Of a DNA stretch of 64,000 nucleotides, positions 10,279-27,902 are shown piece by piece (position 1 is the first letter of the stretch; every line of letters begins with the position of its first letter). The DNA is from Rachycentron canadum. Taxonomy: Eukaryota; Chordata; Actinopteri; Carangiformes; Rachycentridae. The stretch is taken from positions 8,257,720 through 8,321,719 of the forward strand of contig CM076669.1 of NCBI GenBank assembly GCA_038496675.1. Reading direction: 5' to 3'. The translations under genes and the position numbers were made by a program. The notes beneath the pieces are model-generated. The model made no database searches. It was not told where the DNA came from and saw nothing but the letters and a program-made list of their open reading frames with translations.

Positions 10279-11743
10279 AGGTTTTTCATGTTCATGTCTC
10301 AAGATGTAACATAATAACTTCATATTCTGAATTTTGTCTTCTTTTCTTCACAAGGCATTTGTCAACTTGTGAGCATCTAAGCTACCAGCACCAAATGCTT
10401 TTTTGAAGTTGGTGAAAAGAAGCACAAATACCTTTCATTTCTACTCAACAGTGTGGCAAGTGCCTGGTGAAAATGAAAGTAAGACTAAAGCTCAAGATTT
10501 AAAGCTATTTTTTCCATTAAGTTTTATTATCACCATTCAGGGGGATTTTAGGGAAAGGAAGCTGAAACAACAAGGAGAGGACTATGACATCACAAATACT
10601 GAAATATTTTTAGTTGTTGTACACGGTGAGTGAGCTCCACTACAGTTTTTTTCTGTGATGACATTGTCCTGTTATTGTTTTTCAGACAAGTCAGGCAGAT
10701 GCGAACTTTCCTTTCCTATAAACCTATAAAGGAGAAAAGTGGCTTCATCTCAAAACTGTAATCTTGTTTCCTCTCCTTATTACCTGTACTGAACGTTCTT
10801 ACCTTTTCAATTATACATAAATAAAAGTTGAGCACCATGAAACACTGTTAAGATTTAAAAACAATGAGAACATGCAATTTGAACAGCAGTGGGGAGAGTA
10901 ATTGCTGGCTCTAGTGCGAGAGAATATCAATACTGTATATATAGCCTTGGAGATTATATTATTGGTTAAAAGTAAGTGTACAAAAGGGGTAAGAAAGACA
11001 ACAAGAATAAACAGTTTTTACAGTATTGAGAGGCAGCCACAGTCCACTTTAGCTCTAAAGCTCTGGAAGGGGCAGAAGACTCCAGTGCAGGGGGAGTAGG
11101 AGAGGAGAGGAGAGCAGCGGAGAGGTATGGGGTAAAGAGTAAGGAAAGAGGCTGCAGTCTGCTTGCATGTCTAGAATCACGTTCCCAGTATGTTTTACTA
11201 GTTGGACCATGCAGACAGACGCACACGCCTTACGAAGGAAAGCCGCATTTTTCTTCACAGCTCCACGCAGAGACTGAAAACGATGGCTCTTACCTGGGGA
11301 TAGAGAGCACGGCTCAGCAAGACAATCACACACACACACATGGGTACAAATGAATAGGCACTCACAGTCAGCACAAATGCTGAAATATGCACAAACTGTA
11401 CATTTCAACACAAATAATCACATGTACTCATACTCGGTCTCATGCCAAATACAACCTGTTGCAAAGAAAGAAGATTGTGTCTACAAAAATGACATTTTAT
11501 CTGTAGTCATATTTCATTACCCCAGCTCAAACTGCAATTTAAGATATATTACTACTATCATTGGCAAAGACTTACTGTCTTCTCTTGTACCATTTACTCT
11601 TTTATTCTCTATTTTATTCTCAGACTCCCCATCATGTCTGAGCTTGAAGCTCATTTTCTAAAGTAACTTGAATTACCGTTTCTTATTTGTATGCTTCTGC
11701 TAATGAATTGAGTTATGGTTAAAACCTTGTTTTGTGCCATCAC

Positions 11744-11940
11744 AGTGACTTTGACCTTTGACCCTAGACCACCAAAATCTAATCAGTTCATCCTTGTGTC
11801 AAACTGAATATTTGTGCCAAAGTTGGATAAAGTCCCTCACTGAGTTACTGCACTATCACATTCACCCTGGATGGGACAAACGGACAGACTCAAAAACATA
11901 TTGCCTCTGGCCCTGGCTGTCGCTGGTGTGGAGGTATAAA
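11744..11940 (+). repeat. teleost interspersed repeat, copy 1
   Basis: Contains GACTTTGACCTTTGACC, CACCAAAATCTAATCAGTTC, TTTGTGCCAAAGTTGG, and the 3' motif GGCTGTCGCTGGTGTGGAGG. This is a family I recognise as abundant in fish genomes. A partial second copy in the same orientation lies at 50161-50262. SINE/LINE-derived origin is likely but not shown. Confidence 0.65.
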
Positions 11941-12290
11941 AGGAAATTACAGGACAGGAAGAGAGACAGAGAGAGTGAGAAACAGAAAGAGGGATAGAAA
12001 GAAGAGTTACTATTGGCAGGATTCATGCCCTAGAGATCCTAGAGATTTTAGAAAGTGAACATTTACCCAACTATTAACCTTCCTCTTGGCAAACACAACA
12101 GTGATTTGACTTTCGCATCTCCTTCACTCTTTACATCATTGTGAGCATGTGCATTCATCAGCATCCTCTTTCACACAGGGATCGTTGAATTCTTTTTGCA
12201 GTGATTCAGATGTGATCGTGAAGCCACGTCATACTGAGGGAGACAACCTGTCGTATACTTCCATGAATCCCTTTGCACAGAAGCAGAATT

Positions 12291-12306
12291 AAAAAAAAAA
12301 AAAAAA
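12291..12306. repeat. poly(A) run
   Basis: Sixteen consecutive A. Confidence 0.9.
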
Positions 12307-13148
12307 CAACACTGAATACACTGATATGTTGTATGAAGTCAAGCAAAAATAATTTACACAAACATATATGCAAAGACAAGCTGACTGGAACCAAACCGAC
12401 ACGCATGCATGAGACAGTGATACAAATATCCATCTAAATTAAGCAATGACTGCACAAGAATCATTTAAGCATCAACAAAAACCCCAGAGAGCTACAATAA
12501 ATGAATGATGACCAGATTTATTTTTTACGTTTGACAACTATCACATAACCCGACACCAAACCCAGGAGGCAGCCCCTCCAACTCCACACAGAGTCTGTTA
12601 ACACACACTTTATCCATCCTTTATTAAAATATACTATCTGTGGCAGATGTTTGATGACCTTGATAAAAGCCAAATAAAGCAATAAAGTTGTGCTTCTACT
12701 GGAATTTTAATTGTCGAGGCACATTTATCATGTCAAAAGGTGGAAAAGCAAAGTTTTAACAGCAGAAACAGAAAAAAGGACAACTGATTATTTTCTCCCA
12801 TCCAAGACACTGGTCAGAAATCTCCTGAAACATTTTAAAAATAGCAGCCAAATGCAAGCAACTTCAAATTCAGCTATACTGTACACTGACAGGGACTTGG
12901 CATTTGGGACTTCAGTCTTATCCTTGATCTGTGATCCCTGACATCTTTCTCCCCAGCCACATCCTCCTGATCCTCGTGGGAGGTCCTGAGGTGTTCCCAG
13001 GAAAGATGGAACATTAAACCATCTAATGTGTTCCAGAGGATGATTTAACCCAAACTAATCATGAAGAAAATGTTAATATAAACACATGCCTGAATACAAC
13101 TGAACACACAGCAACACATGTCACGAACACACAAAGACACACACATAC

Positions 13149-13223
13149 CGTCCTGAGAGTCAGTAGATTGACTGAACCAGGCAAGCTTACTGTTCTTCTT
13201 ACCCAGGTGGGCTGGAGACACTC
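13149..13223 (-). CDS. cacna1c: cacna1c alternative cassette exon, equivalent of exon 9*
   Basis: A 75-nt symmetric exon (phase 1 at both ends) that adds 25 residues to the I-II linker: R, then VSPAHLGKKNSKLAWFSQST, then DSQD. Mammalian Cav1.2 has an alternative 75-nt exon 9* at this point ending KKGKFAWFSHSTETH; the length, phase and K-AWFS-ST core all match. In mammals this insert is enriched in smooth-muscle channels (established knowledge). The acceptor tract is interrupted by purines and so looks weak, as expected for a regulated cassette. Two internal GTAAG motifs could act as in-frame alternative donors. Whether this fish includes it is not visible from DNA. Confidence 0.9.
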
Positions 13224-13265
13224 CTGCCACAGACAGCAGTGGCAGGACGCCAAACAAGACGACAG

Positions 13266-13271
13266 CATGCA
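13266..13271 (-). promoter_or_regulatory. RBFOX-type TGCATG element upstream of exon 9*
   Basis: On the transcribed strand TGCATG lies 42 nt upstream of the 9* exon. RBFOX proteins bind UGCAUG and usually repress when upstream of an exon; mammalian exon 9* is reported to be repressed by Fox proteins. The match is exact; function here is inferred. Confidence 0.7.
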
Positions 13272-13385
13272 AGAACAAGATGGCAGAGGGTGAGAGCATG
13301 CGAGACACACATACACACAATGAATGTGTATGTGGGATGACAGGAAACACAGGAAACACATACAAATGTTCAGAGGTAAAACATC

Positions 13386-13393
13386 GTGTGTGT

Positions 13394-13443
<50 letters not shown>
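13386..13443. repeat. (GT)5/(AC)24 microsatellite
   Basis: GT repeat runs directly into 48 bp of AC repeat. The TG-to-AC switch makes the first part self-complementary. Confidence 0.95.
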
Positions 13444-13444
<1 letters not shown>

Positions 13445-15729
13445 ATTTACATCACATCATATGTCATCACATTTGAGTGTGTGTGTGCATGTATATGTCT
13501 TAGACATGAGTGCAACCTCATAAATGATAAGTGCCATATTTAGAAGCGACAAGCAAACACACATACACACCGCTACTAAAAACTGAAAATCAATACCACT
13601 ATTCTCTGTCACTAAAAACACACAGACACGCTAAAATCATTTGTCTTCATATGAACACACTATTCACATCATATATCAATATTATGCCCCTGTAGCTTTT
13701 CATTAAAAGACGGTTTGATAGATGAAGACATGACGAAATGTGTGTGGTCTCTGTATGAGTGTGTGGTCACTGGTAAGACTTGTTCATGATGTGAAATCCC
13801 ATCTGCTCTCTGTCCCAGATACACTCACCATCTCTGTGTCTCTTTCTCCCCACACACACACACAGTATCTCAACCTCTTTTTTTCCTTCCAATGCTCAAC
13901 TATCTTCTCCTTTATTCTCCAAGTCTCCTCTCCCTTCTTAGGCCATGCGTATGTGTCTGTGTATGTGTATGTGTGCAAGAACAAGTCTATGCAAAATGTC
14001 CTGGGCAGCGGGGACAAACTGCCCTCATTCATCTTCCCAGAGGAGGATCTATCCATCGAGGAGAGAGGGAGGGAGAGCGATAGAAAGAGCAAGTGACTTG
14101 ATATTCCACCTTCACAAATAGAGGGATGATTCATCTGTCTGATGGAGAACTTTGGATCATATATATCAATCATTTTGTCAGATCATCTAAATCTAATGGC
14201 CGTTAAGTTATACCATTTGGTTAAAGCAATGGCCTGAATCTTGCACCTGACTGATCTGGGTATCAGTCAGGTACAAGAACCATATGTATATGCTTCTATG
14301 AAACAGGAAGCACTTACGCAGGTTTTCTCTACAACTACCTTGGGCTTGTTTGGATGTTGTACATAACATCAGCAATAAAGAATTTGTAAAGCTTGGGGGA
14401 AAGAAGCATCTCAATATTGTGATGTGTCATTTTCCAAATTGGCCCAAAAGGGGGGAGGGAGCACATACTGTATTTGTTTGTTTAAGGGGTAATGCAAGTA
14501 ACTCAGACACTGATGGTGGGTTTTTGCAGCACTGATTAGCCCAAGGGAGCTAAATAGTAACAGGTGAAAACAAGTAGATTTGCTATGGATTAGCCACAGG
14601 GGTGTTTTGCCTTATCCTCATGTAAAGTGGGTCATTGCTCATTTGACCAAGCTAATTTCTTGAGATTCACTGAAAGATTGGGGCATGATTTCTCATCTCT
14701 CTCTCTTTTTCCTTTGGCAGTCATCAGTGTTTCACAAAACGAGCCATGGTGCTTTGTAGGAGATGAGCGTTCTGCGTGCAGAATATATGCAGAATGATTG
14801 CTCTGCCTCTGCGTACTTAGTCTTCATTATTCATTCATTCATCACTGAACCCAGCTCCAAGATTTTACAAAATAGTTCACAGTACATACTGTACATACTG
14901 AACAGTGCATGCACAGAAATAGTACAGACACACTTTTTGCCAAATCCCTGCCCCTCTTTCTCACCACCCCTTTCTCAAGTTCTATTTATCTTCTCTTAGA
15001 TCCAAGCTCTAGGTTAAAAGGGGCCGGTGCTCTACTGTCCCTCCCTGGGAAATGTAGCTCACTCCTGGGGAGACATGTGTCATGTGTGGCTGCCTCTCTC
15101 TGCAGGTGTTATGCAGGGAGACGGGGTGTTAATTTATGTGTGTAAATTTCTGTCAGGATGCAAGTACACACATTCCTAAGGGTATATATCTACAATATGT
15201 TTGTGTATATGAGCTTGCATAGGTGTGTGTATTTGTTGTGTGTATGTGAGTGTGTGCCCAGAGGCTATTAGCTGCAGTCTGACACATTCCACTAATATCC
15301 AAACAGGTTTTAAACCTCAGGAGGATTCTCAGCCAAAGCAAGCAGACAATATTAACATCCTCTCAGTCTGTCAGTCAGTCAATAAGTCAGTTGTTCATTC
15401 ACTGACGATGAGCCACCAATCTTCTTCACCATGCGAAGAAGACTGCAGTGAGCTCACTATTTACAGGCACAAACATATGTACACCCACACATATCCACAG
15501 TTGTCCTCAAAACACACTGATATCTTCAGATATAAACAAAATCATTCCACTCAGCCCCTCAAAAACCTTGAATCCTAAATACAGAAAATCATGACCATAC
15601 AACAGTTCCTGAATCACATGTACATATACACACTTATCGTTGATCGTCCCTCCCTCTTGATATCTCTTTCAGTTAAAAGCACACACAGACAGACACACGC
15701 ACAGATACACCAACATAACATGCACTCAC

Positions 15730-15814
15730 GGTTTCGGGGTTTGTCATCATCCATGCCCTCCTCTTCATTCTCTGGGTCAATGTCTTCAGCCTGAGTGATC
15801 CAGTCTAAATAGCC
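15730..15814 (-). CDS. cacna1c: cacna1c exon, second half of AID and acidic linker
   Basis: This 85-nt exon is phase 0 in and phase 1 out. It encodes GYLDWITQAEDIDPENEEEG and then MDDDKPRN. GYLDWITQAE is the C-terminal half of the alpha interaction domain; the Tyr, Trp and Ile of this motif bind the groove of the cytosolic beta subunit, which controls trafficking and gating. Acceptor TTACAG, donor GTGAGT. Confidence 0.96.
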
Positions 15815-19944
<4,130 letters not shown>

Positions 19945-20048
19945 CCGCTCAACACCCCCAGAACCAAGTTTAGCACAAAGAAGGATCCGATGATGATTAA
20001 GGTGACAAAATAGACCCAGGGCCACCTGTAATCTACTGCATCATTCAC
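19945..20048 (-). CDS. cacna1c: cacna1c mutually exclusive exon 8 (IS6)
   Basis: This 104-nt exon is phase 0 in and phase 2 out. It encodes [20 protein letters not shown], then [14 protein letters not shown](G). It matches the human exon 8 form ([20 protein letters not shown]). IS6 lines the pore and forms part of the activation gate and drug-binding region. It has its own CTAG acceptor and GTAAGG donor. With 104 nt, inclusion together with 8a, or omission of both, shifts the frame, so exactly one must be used per transcript. Confidence 0.95.
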
Positions 20049-22583
<2,535 letters not shown>

Positions 22584-25034
22584 TTAAAAAGAGCTGTAAA
22601 AAGACCTGGCGAAGCAAGAGAAGCAATATTGTGTGAGTAAGTGAGTAAGTAAGAGAGCAGGTCCTTGACGATCCACAATCGAGAAAACTAAACAACATTT
22701 AACTGCTTTTGTAACTCAGTGACAACCTGTAGCTTTCATACCAAGTGTGCGTTTACATAGTTACACAATCCTTCAAGAAATCTTTTCTTGGAAAGGTGGA
22801 TGGGCCTCTAAAGGAAAAATGTTTAGATGGTGTGATTTACAGTGTGTGACACTAAAAAAATCCAAGTGAAATTTTTCAGGATATTCAGTTACTGGGGAAT
22901 ATGCCACACAAACATCTGGATATTGTGTTTAAATACTGCTTAAACAGAGACAAATTGTTGTTATGGTTGATGTAGACATGGTGATGAGCAGTTTAGCATC
23001 CAGGATTAAATTAACAGAACAGAAAAGTCATATTATTGATCTTAAACCGAATTAAAGGCCATTTAAAGGACATTATATGGAAAAACTGTTTGAGAAAAGT
23101 TGCATATTTCTAGTTTTGTAAATGAAAGAGCTGCCACTTTAAGTGAGACTACTGGGCAGAGGGAGACAAGGGAGGCAAGAGGAGAGACATAGGGCTCATT
23201 GCTACAGCACCGGGTGTTAGATATCATTAATCTATATTCTCAAAAATGTGTGGCAATGAAAACTATGGAAATGCATAGCCCAAACATAATGAACCAAGAA
23301 GACCAAAGGCCCTGGCTTTGTCTGAATGTTTTTCCATAATCATTTGTACTTATAACGCCTGATAAATAGGGCCCATTCATTATAAAGAGCTGGCTACAAG
23401 AGCACTCTCATAATAAGTAAAATGTGCAAACGGATCTTGCGTTAACTGATGTGATGCTGTGTGTGTGTGTGCACACAAGAGGTTGCAGCAGACAGGGTAG
23501 CAGGAGAAGGGGTGTAGAGCTAGTAGGCTCTCTGCTCCATGTGTATACATGAACAGATAAACAACTCATGCACATATACACGCACACGCATGCACACACA
23601 CCTGCTTGTATGTATGTGCAGTACGATCCCACACTTGTGCACACAATGTCTGCACCCTTCTATCTGTTTCATTGCTTTTTTACTCTTAATGGCATCTAAA
23701 AATTTATTCATTCATATCACTCTTTGATAGATCTTCAGTTTGTGCCTCTCATATTGTATCATTAGATTCTATTCAGCTCAAAACTTGTTTCAGAGAAAGA
23801 TAAATCACTAGTGATCCCAAACATCATTCCCCAGGTCTTAACAATGTTCTCTATCCCACTAGGTGAAAAAAATAATGTATAGATTTCTTAATGCAAACAA
23901 AATGTACACTGTGTCTCACTGCTTGACTGGAGTTCATTATCAATAGGTATATTTATCTTTACTACAGGTGTCAACTATCAATTTTCTGACATAACAAAGC
24001 AGGTAAGACATTTCTGCCTACTGTCTTTTAGGATTAGGAAAGTCAAAACTCTAGAATCAGGATAAAAATATTTTTATTGTACAATGGACAGATCACTTTC
24101 TCATTTAGATGGAGTCATTGAGGCTTCTCAAATATTGCCATAAATATGGTAAGTATTGCCTCCTGGGTTTTTGAAAGATCACCAGCAATTTAAGTTTCAG
24201 AGAAATGGATGCTTAGCTCTGTGACCTGAATATGATAATACTAGATGAGTGGAAGAAATTAAAGCTACCTGATCGTAGGAAAACAGTACAATTTCATCAT
24301 AATGTAGCAAATGTAATGTGGCCACTTCTTTTAAAAGTGATGTTTTCGAAAATCTGAAGACAACTGCATTCATCTGTATCACATGATTGTTTCCAGTGGT
24401 GAGACAGGTGGCAGCGTGTGATTTTCCTGTGGCTGCCATAATCTGCCAAAGTCCTGCTAAGTAGGTGTTAAAGTTGCATTTTATTTTATGTCAAAAATAT
24501 AAATGGTTTCATCTTTTTTCATCTTCAGTCTTGAGTCAAAATGAAATGCTTTCTGAAGAGGGCACATATGGAGTTTGATTGAACCTTCCCTCACACAGAT
24601 TAATAGCACAGATGAATATATTGGTTTATTTAGCTGGACAGGGCTGCTGCATGCTTCTGGCCATTTACTGAGGAAGGGGCAGTATTTGGGTGTTCATGTA
24701 TGTACAGGTGTGAGCGCACATTTGTGTGTTCACTTGACACTTGACTCGAGCATCAGGATTCTACACACGTTCCAAATGAATCGACTCCTTCAATTACACA
24801 GTGTATTGTCTGCATTGATTTATCCTGAGATATGAGCTAAGGCGTGTACACACATCAACACAGTCGGTGTGTGCGTATGCGTGCCGCTCTGAACAATCTT
24901 TGTGTGAACACTTGCTTTTCTGAAACCGGTGTTTTTGTTATTGCTTTATGTTTTTTTCTCAAAAGCACTCATGTGGCACTGATGTTACAGATATACTACA
25001 GTGGCTACACACACCAAGCAGCATGACACTCAAT

Positions 25035-25040
25035 CATGCA
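25035..25040 (-). promoter_or_regulatory. TGCATG motif downstream of the domain I filter exon
   Basis: An exact RBFOX hexamer on the transcribed strand, 70 nt after the 5' splice site that must choose between exons 8a and 8. A six-base match has appreciable chance occurrence. Confidence 0.4.
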
Positions 25041-25041
25041 A

Positions 25042-25084
25042 ACACACGCGCGCACACGCACACACGCACACACACACACACACA
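25042..25084. repeat. CA/CG alternating microsatellite
   Basis: 43 bp of perfect purine-pyrimidine alternation including CGCGCG. It is UG-repeat RNA in the transcript beginning 26 nt after the exon 25111-25310 donor. Confidence 0.93.
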
Positions 25085-25110
25085 AGATGCTGTTCTGGTT
25101 TCCGGCTCAC

Positions 25111-25310
25111 CCAGTATAGAACATCGGTCCAGCCCTCCATAGTTATACACTGGAACACCGTTAACATGGCAAAGGCAAAGTTGTCAAAGTTAGTGATGCC
25201 GTCGTTTGGCCCCTCCCATCCCATGTCACACTTGGTCCCATTCTGTGTACAGTGTCGACCATAAGCTGCATCTGGTGCACATGGTGCCGGCTTTTCCTCT
25301 GCAATGGTGC
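25111..25310 (-). CDS. cacna1c: cacna1c exon, IS5-IS6 extracellular loop and domain I selectivity filter
   Basis: This 200-nt exon is phase 1 in and phase 0 out. It begins TIAEEKPAPCAPDAAYGRHC, continues TQNGTKCDMGWEGPNDGI and TNFDNFAFAMLTVFQ, and ends CITMEGWTDVLYW. The Glu in TMEGW is the domain I filter glutamate. Cysteines of the turret are conserved, and TQNGTKC carries an N-glycosylation sequon (NGT) like mammalian QNGTVC. It ends flush after YW, so it can join either IS6 exon. The donor is GTGAGC. Confidence 0.96.
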
Positions 25311-26393
25311 CTGTCACAAAAGGGGATGAGAGTAAGGGGAAAGTGTTGCAAAGCAGGAGGAGCTGCTAGTTACAGTCTTCTTTTAATGATATTCACAACG
25401 TTCCTCAACATAGATTCTCACCAATTACGGATATTGTGAGCAATATTGTGCAGTAGGTGTGTGTTAATGGAATCATTTACTTTCTTGGCAAATACAATAA
25501 TATCCACGAGTCACAGCCAGTCGCACAGGGACTGGTTTCAGTTTTTTATTACTAATATTTTCTATCACAACCACTGTTTCGTAGTGAAAAGAAAATACCA
25601 GGAGAGTTTCATGCCCATCCAAACTTTGGAATCGGTCAGTGAATCGCCTCATATTGTCCATGCAGAAAAATATTTTTATTTCAGGAAGAAATATAAAATA
25701 ATAGTGATAAAAGTGAAAGAGTGTTTCCCTAATTATATAAAACAAGCTCTCCAGGGTGATGTATAGGCTAACAGAGAGTATTCCACCAGCACTTACCCAG
25801 CACAAAGCTAATGCCTCTCATGGGACCTATAACATCACCATAACAACACTCAAGTCCATTTATACCTGGGGGCCTCTACTGAAAATTGTTTCAATCATTT
25901 ATGGCAGCTGCTGTTTCAATTATTGCTCAAATCGTTCACACTCCAAATCATAAATGACAGTGTGAATTTTTAATGGAGGTGATCATTTAAACAGTTTAAG
26001 GAATGCACTCTATTTTCTCTCTGCCTTGTTGGCTAAGGGTTGATGTCTAACTGAAGTCCAAGATTTTTTTCAGACTTATTACCTGCGATGGTTTACTTTG
26101 ATATTTCAGTTGAAAAGTTTTGAGTGGTACAGTATTCACCTCTGTTGTCATCACAGGGGTGCGTCTGTGTGGGGATATATGCTTACTGAAACATGCTTTC
26201 ACACACAGTTGAATACATGCTTCAAGATGTATCTGATCACTGAAGTGCAGTGTGCGAGTATATGTGTTTGATCATGCATGTTTGTATTGGCGTCTGTGCA
26301 TCAGTGCACACTAGACAAATACACTGTCTCTGTCTCACTCTCTTTCTGCATGCGCTTTTATGTGAGTGGCTGTGTGTGTTTGTGTGTATATAC
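25311..26393 (-). other. intron between IS5 and domain I filter exons
   Basis: 1083 nt with GTATAT donor and GACAG acceptor. AT-rich; a few TG-rich patches near 26345-26390 lie next to the donor. No other feature seen. Confidence 0.8.
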
Positions 26394-26546
26394 CTATATG
26401 CTCGTGAACGCAGGTCTTGTGCATCTTGCCCATGAAGAGCTCCAGGCCGATGATGGCATAGATGATGATGACAAAGAGGACCAGCAGGGCGATATGGAGC
26501 AGAGGAACCATGGCTTTGATTATGGAGTTCAACACAACCTGTAAAC
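26394..26546 (-). CDS. cacna1c: cacna1c exon, IS5
   Basis: This 153-nt exon is phase 1 in and phase 1 out. It encodes (S)LQVVLNSIIKAMVPLLHIA, then LLVLFVIIIYAIIGLELFMG and KMHKTCVHEHI(G). The first part is the S4-S5 linker and IS5. The last ten residues enter the extracellular turret, where family members diverge. The donor chosen is ATAG followed by GTATAT, because it restores GTIAEEKPAPC with the next exon. It is a moderate donor and the exact 3' end is slightly less certain than the rest. Confidence 0.92.
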
Positions 26547-27762
26547 CTGCGGCACACACAAAGACAAACTGTTAAAAAGTTCTAATTTTTTAAAAGTTCT
26601 TTTTACCTCAATGAGAAAAAGTACAAAACATGGTGGTGGAAACAGAACTTGTACATTTGATAAATGGTTAAGTTAAATGATTTGTATGCAACATTAACTT
26701 TTCTGATTTCGAATTTATTTATTAAACCCTGAATTTTGCAGATTTCAACATCTTTATGGGAAAAGAAAGTGATAGATGTCAGTTGTATTGTATATAGTCA
26801 TGGGACTAAATTATAAATTCCAGCTCATGTGTTAATCCCCCTTCGAATTTTATTTATTTGTGTTTGATTGAAGACTACAATTATAACTATTATTATTACG
26901 CATATAATTTGCTGAGGGAAATGCATTTGCAAAACCACAGTAGGTGTCATCAATGACTGAGGAATACTGGGGAAGGTTCTGGTATCTGTTGGGTAAATTA
27001 CATAACTAAAATAAAATAATGGTTATGACATCTCCAACATGCACCCTTGAACAAAACAAACAGGATTGTTGCAAACGTTATTTGCAGATCACTGCTTCTG
27101 TAAATTTAACACCATGGAAGCAGCAAAGGCACTGGAAGCATTGAAAAAGACAAATCTGTCTGTCATTGTGCTAATCACTTAGCAAACAAGCTACTGATCA
27201 GTTGCCATGACACCAATTCAATACCCAGTCCAATGATGCTGGACAGCTTCAGTCTAAACACTGTGCACTCTAGTGCTCATGCTTTTAAACAAAACAGCAC
27301 AATGTGGGATGTGCTCAAGCACCCTCTGCATTTTTTTTTCTTGTATTGTAATCGCTAGAGCTGTCACACACACATGCACACAATGAACTCACACACAGGT
27401 ACACACTCACTTAGCCTTCATCCACAATATCCGATCCTTTCCTGTCTTCTGGCCTGCTGGATTATTGATTTCTGTAGTCACTAATACAGACAGGCTGACA
27501 GACAACTCATCTACTGCTCATACTGTCTGAGTATCTGACAACAGGATAAGTGGAGCTCTGTGTGTGACCATGTGTGTGTGTGTAAGTGTGTGAATTTGAG
27601 TGTCTTTGTGTCTGTATGTGTGGCATCAAGCAAAAATATCAGCTCCAATCTGTGGTTCATTTCTCCCCTACCTTACCCAATCACCGTTCACACCTGATCC
27701 CCAGAGGATCATTTCTACTCTTTCTTTCTGTCTCTCATTCTTTCACAGCTCTCAATACTTAC
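26547..27762 (-). other. intron between IS4 and IS5 exons
   Basis: 1216 nt with GTAAGT donor and CGCAG acceptor. Short CA and TG patches at 27365-27405 and 27560-27625. Otherwise AT-rich with nothing recognised. Confidence 0.8.
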
Positions 27763-27902
27763 TTGGTACTCCGGAGACCAGTCTGAGGGGTCTGAGTACT
27801 CTAAAGGCCCTCAGAGCCTTGACATCGAAGCCTGCTGCCTTCCCTCCAATAGGAGTGGCCCCATCCCCCTTGGTGGCCTGCTCCAAGATCGCGCTGAATA
27901 AC
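27763..27902 (-). CDS. cacna1c: cacna1c exon, IS3-S4 loop and voltage sensor IS4
   Basis: This 140-nt exon is phase 2 in and phase 1 out. It encodes [20 protein letters not shown], then [20 protein letters not shown], then LVSGVP(S). [13 protein letters not shown] carries the gating charges of IS4. The IS3-S4 loop ([14 protein letters not shown]) differs from human KADGANALGGKGAG, as expected for this variable extracellular segment. Acceptor TTGCAG, donor GTAAGT. Confidence 0.96.

Larger units (their letters stand above)
7221..13148 (-). other. large intron after the 9* exon
   Basis: A 5928-nt intron, the second longest fully contained. It holds a C14 run (9354-9367), an inverted-repeat transposon (9949-10278), a teleost interspersed repeat (11744-11940) and an A16 run (12291-12306). 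The remaining stretches (7230-9340, 10290-11700, 11950-13140) are AT-rich with no exon-like or RNA-like feature that I can support. Confidence 0.8.
13224..15729 (-). other. intron upstream of the 9* exon
   Basis: A 2506-nt intron. It contains the TGCATG site just upstream of 9*, a TG/AC microsatellite at 13386-13443, further short CA/TG patches (13560-13880, 15220-15260), and otherwise unremarkable sequence. Confidence 0.8.

Noticed and set aside
13045..13446. 133-residue minus-strand frame across the 9* region
   Set aside because: Only the 75-nt part between splice sites is coding; the Cys-Val start is the CA/TG repeat and the rest is intron.
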